Positions 59,052-64,000 of a stretch of 64,000 nucleotides of DNA are shown here, one piece after another. The stretch's first letter is position 1. Every line of letters begins with the position of its first letter. The notes below the pieces were generated by a model. The model did no database searches. It had not been told where the DNA came from and worked only from the letters and a program-made list of their open reading frames with translations. The stretch is from Tamarix chinensis (lineage: Eukaryota > Streptophyta > Magnoliopsida > Caryophyllales > Tamaricaceae), in assembly GCA_030549775.1 (NCBI GenBank), contig CM060174.1, positions 55,652,444-55,716,443 on the forward strand, given 5' to 3'. The position numbers and the translations under genes are program-made.

Positions 59052-59980
59052 ATGGCCTTAAGTGGACGTGTCGGCCATTTGGAAAGAACATTCGAGGCTT
59101 TCATGGAGTTCATTCCGCATCCGTCTCAGCCTCAGCCTCCACCACCTCCATATCACCCACAAGAGGGTATCAGAGAGGATTGACTTCAAAGAGTTTCAAA
59201 TCATCCGCCGACTTACGTCAGAGAGGAAGACCCTGTTTTCCTAGAAGGATGGATTCAAGATTTTGATAGGATGTTTGAGGTAGTCGATTATCTAGAAGAG
59301 CGAAAGGCTAGCATAGCCGCATATTTTCTCTGAGTGCCTGCAAACACCTAGTGGGTAGGTTTTCTTGCTCAAGGGGGACTGCCATTATCTTGGGAAAACT
59401 TTAAGACAACACTTCTTTCGCATTTCTACACCGAGAGTCTCAAAAGGGACAAGGTCAAGGAGTTTATGCAGTTGACTCAGGGAAGTCTGACAGTGAGAGA
59501 GTATCATGCACGGTTTACTGAGTTGCTGATGTTTGCTCCAGGCATAACCTCTAGTGAGGCTACTGTTGTATTCCAGTTTGAGCAAGGACTCCATTTCAGC
59601 ATTAGGAAGATGATGGGTGTAGTCCTTTCCATGACTTAGCTACATTGTCTGAGCGGGCGTGTGTCGCCGCTACCTTGGTTCAGGAACAGACTTTGATTTT
59701 GGGTAAGACGAAACCCAATGTGTAGAATTCCATAGAAAAGAGTCAGCACCATAGTGCCAAAGTTTCCAGCATCCAGCATCACACTTCTAGTCGATGCCAA
59801 AAAGGTCAAAATGGTTCCCGTAATAGAGCTAGTCAGATACCGACCCGACACGACCATTGTTGTCGTTGCATACAAGATCATCCAGGTAAGGATTGTATGG
59901 GAAAGTTGATTGAGAGTCACGACTGCGGTAAGCTCAGACAAAGGAGCTTTTAGTGCTACAGCGCGCCCCGCGACAAAGTT
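59052..59980 (+). pseudogene. gag: Gag of D internal domain 3
   Basis: The start ATG at 59052 corresponds to that of domain 2 (MALSGRVGHLERTFEAFMEF). A TGA lies early at about 59180 (W to stop in EDWLQ), and the same FL*G stop as in domain 2 at 59331-59333. Capsid strings follow (QFEQGLHFSIRKMMGV), and a TAG after KPNV at about 59723 is shared with domain 1. The second zinc knuckle has lost its first Cys (SHDCG), its His (Gln) and the codon before the last Cys (stop). It is the most decayed of the three. Confidence 0.85.
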
Positions 59981-60160
59981 CAGCAGGACCCGACATTTGG
60001 AGCTATTTGATTGGCCAATCCAGAAGAAGCTGATCAATAGGTGCTCGATCGCGGTGTTTCTCCTTCCGGTATGCTGCCGTCTTTTCCTCGGTTGATTCGA
60101 GATGTTGGTTTCATGCTTTGCATGTTTTCGTGGCATTCTCTCGTAAATAGGTTTTGTTTT

Positions 60161-60235
60161 AAGGGGGTAGTTGCTCCCCTAGGCACCTTGCGTATCCTAG
60201 CGCGTTTTCGAGTAGTTAGGCATAGACTTCGGGGA
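60161..60235 (+). promoter_or_regulatory. First purine tract and truncated 3' hairpin, internal domain 3
   Basis: AAGGGGGTAG at 60161-60170 matches the upstream tract of domain 1. The 3' hairpin is cut after its left arm and loop (AGACTTCGGGGA, 60224-60235). The right arm, the second purine tract and any LTR4 are absent. Confidence 0.8.
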
Positions 60236-60790
60236 GTATACAAGTATATCATTAATGTACACTAAAACAAATTTAGAGATAAAGGGCTTAAGGACTTCAT
60301 CCATAAGCCTCATGAAGGTGCTAGGAGTATTTGAGAGACCAAAAGGAATCACCATCCATTCATATAATCCGCTCCTCAAATCAATCTTTGAGAATACACA
60401 AGCCTCATGTAAGCAATCCAACATGTCATCAAGTCTAGGTATAGGATAACAATACTTGATGGGGATGTTGTTGATCGCTCTACTATCAACACACATCCTC
60501 ATACTCCCATCCTTCTTTAATACCAAAAGGGCTAGTACCGCACAAGGGCTAAGGGATTATCTAATGAACCCTTCTGCAACAAATCATCAGCTTGCCTTTG
60601 TAACTTCCTAGACTCCTTAAGATTCCACCTATAAGCAGGCTTGTTTGGGTGTGTAGCACCAGGGACCAAGTCGATTTGGTGTTCAATTCCCCTTAAGGGG
60701 TTAGCTCATTAAGTAGATCATTTAGGAAGACATCCCCAAACTCCCCTAGCAAAGGTTTAACCTATGGGTTGCTTCCTCCACTTCTTTCAT
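60236..60790 (-). pseudogene. pol: Chromovirus RT fragment E5 with internal in-frame deletion
   Basis: The minus-strand open piece 60526-60240 reads [60 protein letters not shown] and [17 protein letters not shown], and ends in YINDILVYS. The catalytic pair reads ND where the family has DD. Between RSG and LYEW about 18 residues (YHQ...KTK, present in E3) are missing without a frame change. Upstream to about 60790 the linker is readable in pieces (LGEFGDVF, QADDLLQKGF). The sequence is cut at 60236 in the RT palm where it meets array D. Confidence 0.85.
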
Positions 60791-61313
60791 TATCTTCAAG
60801 TAATAATAAAAATATATATCAGCTTCCCCTTAGCTATATTTGTATATCCCCTTATCTATATCTTTTTGTGTATCTTTGGCTTAGCCTAGTATATTTTTTG
60901 TTTTAACTATGTACTTGGCATCTTCCTCATTCATATAATTTACTTCATATATTATTAAATTTCAAATTGTAAATGAAAGCATGACCTTTCATCACTCTAT
61001 CACATCTCTATCATATATGTATTACTCAAGGATAGCCTTATGCAAAATACCCTCATGGTTTCTTATGTTTCAATTTAATCTATGCACTTGTTAGGGGGAT
61101 CTCTTCCTCCCCAATAGGATAATGTATTCTTCTTTTATTACTTACAGGCTCATTTCGTCTCTCATGATTTCTTGATGTCCAAAAGGGGGTGATAATCCTA
61201 GAGTTTCACATTAAAAGTGTAAAACTATTAAATGTTTGATAACCATTTCATCAATTACTCTTTCACATTTACTATTATGTACTTTTTGGTTATCATCATC
61301 AAAAAAGGGGAGA
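60791..61313 (+). mobile_element. 3' internal end of a SIRE-like copia element
   Basis: Two purine-rich landmarks, CCAAAAGGGGGTGATAA (near 61178) and ATCATCATCAAAAAAGGGG (61292-61310), precede a sequence containing TTGTTTTGATGATAAAAAC. This is the standard junction of polypurine tract and 3' LTR start in SIRE/Maximus-type copia elements. No pol codons are readable. Confidence 0.6.
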
Positions 61314-63114
61314 TATTCAACCTCAAAGGTTAAGCAATGTCATTAAACTTGTTTTGATGATAAAAACTTATCTTGGTAACTAATGGGTTTGCCTAAGTGA
61401 GCATATCCAAGAAAATAATACATATAAAAAGGAAGCAAGACTTGAATACAATTATTTTATGAGTCTTAGGTATATTATAAAGAGTTAAGCTAAGAAAAGG
61501 TCATCTTTCAAACAAAACTCTTTGAAACTCTTTGATGAAAAATACTTGAATTTATTTCATTTCATAAATTTTTTAAAAGTATTTTCCAAGAAAATTGATT
61601 GGTTTTAGGCATAACCAATCGACTAATCCTTAGACTAATCGATTGGTTTAGTTTGAAAAAAGCCACTAGTTATGTTAAAACTCATATGGATTGACAAGTG
61701 AATAAAATCAATCGACAGGTTTCCCTAAACTGATCGAGTGCTTTGGAAACCAATTGACTAGTTAGACTAACTATATTATGGGTTTCAATCTTATAGAAAT
61801 CTAGTCAATCTCTATTTCAACACATTGAATAATTTAGGCAAACTAATTAACTGGTTTGACCAAACAATCCATAGGTTTCAATCTTGTAGAAACCCAGTTC
61901 ATTTCTAATTAAACATATCAACTAGTTTAGTCAAACCGATCAATTGGTTTGACCAACTAGTCCATAGGTTTTAATCATGGAGAAACCCATTTTGTCCCTG
62001 TTTAAACACGTCAACTAGTTAGATGAACCTATCTACTGATTTGACCAACCAGTATATGGATTTCAATCTTACATAAACCCATTTCGTCTTAGTTTAAACA
62101 CATCGATTGGTTTAGGCCAACCAAAAACCAGGTTGAGAAACCAATCGACTAGTTTGGCCAACCGATCCATGGGTTTCATTTTTATAGAAGCCTAGCTCCT
62201 CTATACTTAAACACATCGACTAGTTTTGCCAAACTAATTGATTGGTTGACAGAATGATCGACTAGTTTGACAAACCAATCGATTGGTACAATGAACACAT
62301 CAACTACTTTCCCCATACCAATTTAGTATTCATATGTGTTTTTAAGACCAATCGTACACAATGCCAAACCAATTTACTAGTTTGAATAAACTTCTCAAAT
62401 AGTTGATAGAATGGTAACTTTTTATTTTAGTAGAAACATGAAAAGTAAACTGGTTGAACAAACTGATCAACTAGCCGTACAACCAATCAACTAATCAGCA
62501 TTAACTACTAATTTTCTACTTGTTGGTTGAGATGGCTTTTTATAAATTTTTATCTAACAACTATACACGAGGGTAACCCTTATAAATAAGTTCCCTCTAC
62601 ATTTTTTACAACCAACTTCTTAGATCATTAATTATGCAATTAATCTCTTATTATAAAATCATTAAATTACTCACTCAAGTAATCTCTTATTCTCATGTTG
62701 TAATATCCTATATTACATCTAGCTAGATTACATATCATCAAAAGATCAATACTTTCATTTCTTGTATTTGGTGAGAATCATTTGTAATCACAAACTCCTC
62801 TTAAAAATCTCGTAAAGGGATTAGTTACTGTATGCCTATTATTATTGAGAGATTCACATGGTGAGTCTAGAGAAGATAAATAGGAGAAGTTTTAAATCAT
62901 CTCTTAGATGTTCATTGAGATTGTAAGGCTCATAAACCGAGAGAAGAGTGATCATTATTAAAACACATCACTATTTCAAAAACTAAAAAGGGAGAACCTT
63001 TTGGTAGTGGATGTAAAGAGTAATTTACTCTTGAATCACTCTATATCATAGGTTAAATTTTTTTTAGTCGTTTCTATTCCATAAAACCCTATTCACCCTT
63101 ATAAGGTGTTTTCA
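61314..63114 (+). repeat. LTR of SIRE-like copia element E6 (about 1.8 kb)
   Basis: The left border is set by the purine tract at 61301-61313 and the right border by GTTTTCA just before the PBS. The start reads TATTCAACC rather than TG..., so the first base or two are uncertain. The middle is filled with tandem AATCGACTAGTTTGGCC-type repeats. The second half is AT-rich. Confidence 0.7.
61590..62530. repeat. Tandem AACCAATCGACTAGTTTG repeats in the E6 LTR
   Basis: Short units such as CCAATCGACTAGTTTGGCC and CAACCGATCGATTGGTT recur. A higher-order unit of about 93 bp beginning GGTTTCAATCTTATAGAAAC is seen at 61781, 61874, 61968, 62058 and 62172 (steps 93, 94, 90, 114). Confidence 0.8.
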
Positions 63115-63116
63115 AT

Positions 63117-63129
63117 TGGTATCAAAGTG
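63117..63129 (+). promoter_or_regulatory. Primer binding site of E6
   Basis: TGGTATCAAAGTG; the copia consensus is TGGTATCAGAGC (initiator Met-tRNA), so it carries a few changes. It lies 2 bases after the LTR end. Confidence 0.75.
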
Positions 63130-63143
63130 TGTTTACCTCTCAA

Positions 63144-64000
63144 TGATTCAACAATCTGAGGAGAAAAATATCCACAAGTGGAATGGATTCCATTAGTCTA
63201 AGCGAAGGCATCCCCACCATTAAACCACCATTGTTCATTAGTGAAAAAATTGCCTGTTGGAAAAACTGAATGATGTTCTTCATCAAATCACAAGACTGTG
63301 ACATATGGTAAATAGTTAGTGAAAGGCTAATCAAGATCACGAAGGAAATCATTGGTGAAATTGTAGAAAAGATAAGAGGTGAGCTTATTGATGTAGAAAA
63401 TAGAAGCCTAAATCTCAATGATAAAGCCATTATAATTCTACAATGTGAGCTTGGTGAAATAGAGTACCATCAAATTTATTCATGTACAACTGCTAAAGGC
63501 ATATAGGATAATCTCATCCTCACACATGAATGGACCAAGTAGGTAAAGGATTAAAGAATCACCCTTCACACTAGTTTAGCATGAATTAAGGTGAAAGTAT
63601 TAACAATCTAAGCAACTTCTTCACCTCAATTGTTAAAAATCACAATGCACTGGGGAAAGAATTCACTAAAGAAGAGAAAGTAAGAAAAATCTTACAAGGT
63701 CTTACAAAAGAATGGAGCCCTAAGGTAACCGTAATTGAAGAGGCCAAAGATTTGGGGAAATGACGATTGAGGAGCTCTTTGGCAACCTTATAGTTTATCA
63801 ATAAAAATTGGAGGATGGATGGATAGAAAGGAGGAAGAAGCCTATAGCAATGAAAGCCTCAACATCTTCTGGACAACAAGATGCAATTAACAGCTTGGGT
63901 GAAAATGAAGGTGATGAAGGACAAGAAGAGCATCCCATAAATGATGAATAAGTGGCATTCATAACCACTCAATTCAAGAGTTTCCACCAATCAAGAGAAA
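63144..64000 (+). pseudogene. gag: Gag of SIRE-like Ty1/copia element E6 (partial, broken)
   Basis: A start ATG at 63144 gives MIQQSEEKNIHKWNGF, placed as usual 15-30 bases after the PBS. After stops, the 63590-63760 part reads SINNLSNFFTSIVKNHNALG, KEFTKEEKVRKILQGLTKEW and SPKVTVIEEAKDLG, the copia gag (UBN2) core. One frame change later it reads MTIEELFGNLIVYQ, KKPIAMKASTSSGQQDA and, at the window edge, VAFITTQFKSFHQSRE, which leads up to the zinc knuckle in this family. The rest lies outside. The opposite-strand open frame 63430-63140 is a shadow. Confidence 0.85.

Larger units (their letters stand above)
44983..60235 (+). mobile_element. Tandem array D: LTR1-gag-LTR2-gag-LTR3-gag of a gag-only element
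   Basis: Three LTRs (44983-48664, 49903-53684, 55118-58810; 3682, 3782 and 3693 bp) alternate with three internal domains (48665-49902, 53685-55117, 58811-60235). Each internal domain starts with an initiator-Met PBS, carries gag with two zinc knuckles, and ends in a hairpin plus purine tract before the next LTR. The third is cut inside the hairpin. No protease, RT, RNase H or integrase is present anywhere. The LTR type, PBS and gag are those of Tekay/Del chromoviruses. Gag-only long-LTR elements are known in plants (TR-GAG type); the tandem LTR-sharing layout is what stands out. Confidence 0.9.

Noticed and set aside
49122..60136. Antisense frames of 134-183 codons over gag in all three D domains
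   Set aside because: Related to each other only because gag is related. C-to-T decay makes stops in the sense frame without affecting this antisense frame, so openness is not evidence of coding.

Overview
The window is repeat-dense nuclear DNA of a seed plant; I see no intact host gene, tRNA, rRNA, organelle insert or bacterial-type feature. The plant origin follows from the element families: Athila-type and chromovirus-type Ty3/gypsy LTR retrotransposons, a SIRE-like Ty1/copia element and a TNP2-type CACTA transposase remnant. All coding remnants carry stops and frameshifts, and the sequence is AT-rich outside the long LTRs. This looks like old heterochromatin built by nesting. The species cannot be named from the sequence.

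Layout. 1-15333: Athila-like element E1 on the minus strand (gag, protease, RT, RNase H, integrase, downstream ORF; right-hand LTR 13889-15333), split by solo LTR 'A' (6345-11208). 15334-18419: the 3' end and LTR of a second copy (E1b) in the opposite orientation. 18585-20440: CACTA transposase pseudogene. 20441-24000: no recognisable gene. About 24000-31864: second minus-strand Athila-like element E2, lacking the RT and integrase cores, with 5' LTR and PBS. 31865-38760: chromovirus fragment E3 (gag-protease-RT), split by solo LTR 'B' (32441-37430, perfect GGTTC target duplication). 39290-44982: another chromovirus fragment E4 (protease-RT-RNase H-integrase), split by solo LTR 'C' (39942-43397). 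44983-60235: array 'D', LTR-gag-LTR-gag-LTR-gag, of a gag-only non-autonomous element with about 3.7-kb LTRs. 60236-60790: chromovirus RT fragment E5. 60790-64000: SIRE-like copia element E6 on the plus strand, running off the window.

The solo LTRs A, B and C and the three D LTRs belong to one broad group of long LTRs. They begin TGTAATACCCC or a variant and end GGGGTGTTACA or a variant; in D an initiator-Met PBS (TGGTATCAGAGC) follows the LTR. These are hallmarks of Tekay/Del-type chromoviruses. They share a common plan: terminal inverted repeats; a pyrimidine-rich block of about 1 kb; in B and D a CTCACGCTGC hairpin; a small AG|GT...AG|GTAA module; a variable tandem-repeat zone; then a conserved TCAGTAC...GTACTGA palindrome. 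All six lie on the plus strand inside or next to minus-strand pol genes.

The most interesting object is the D array. Three gag-only internal domains, each with PBS and two-zinc-knuckle gag, alternate with three LTRs. Shared nonsense mutations and LTR subtypes do not fit a simple duplication history.
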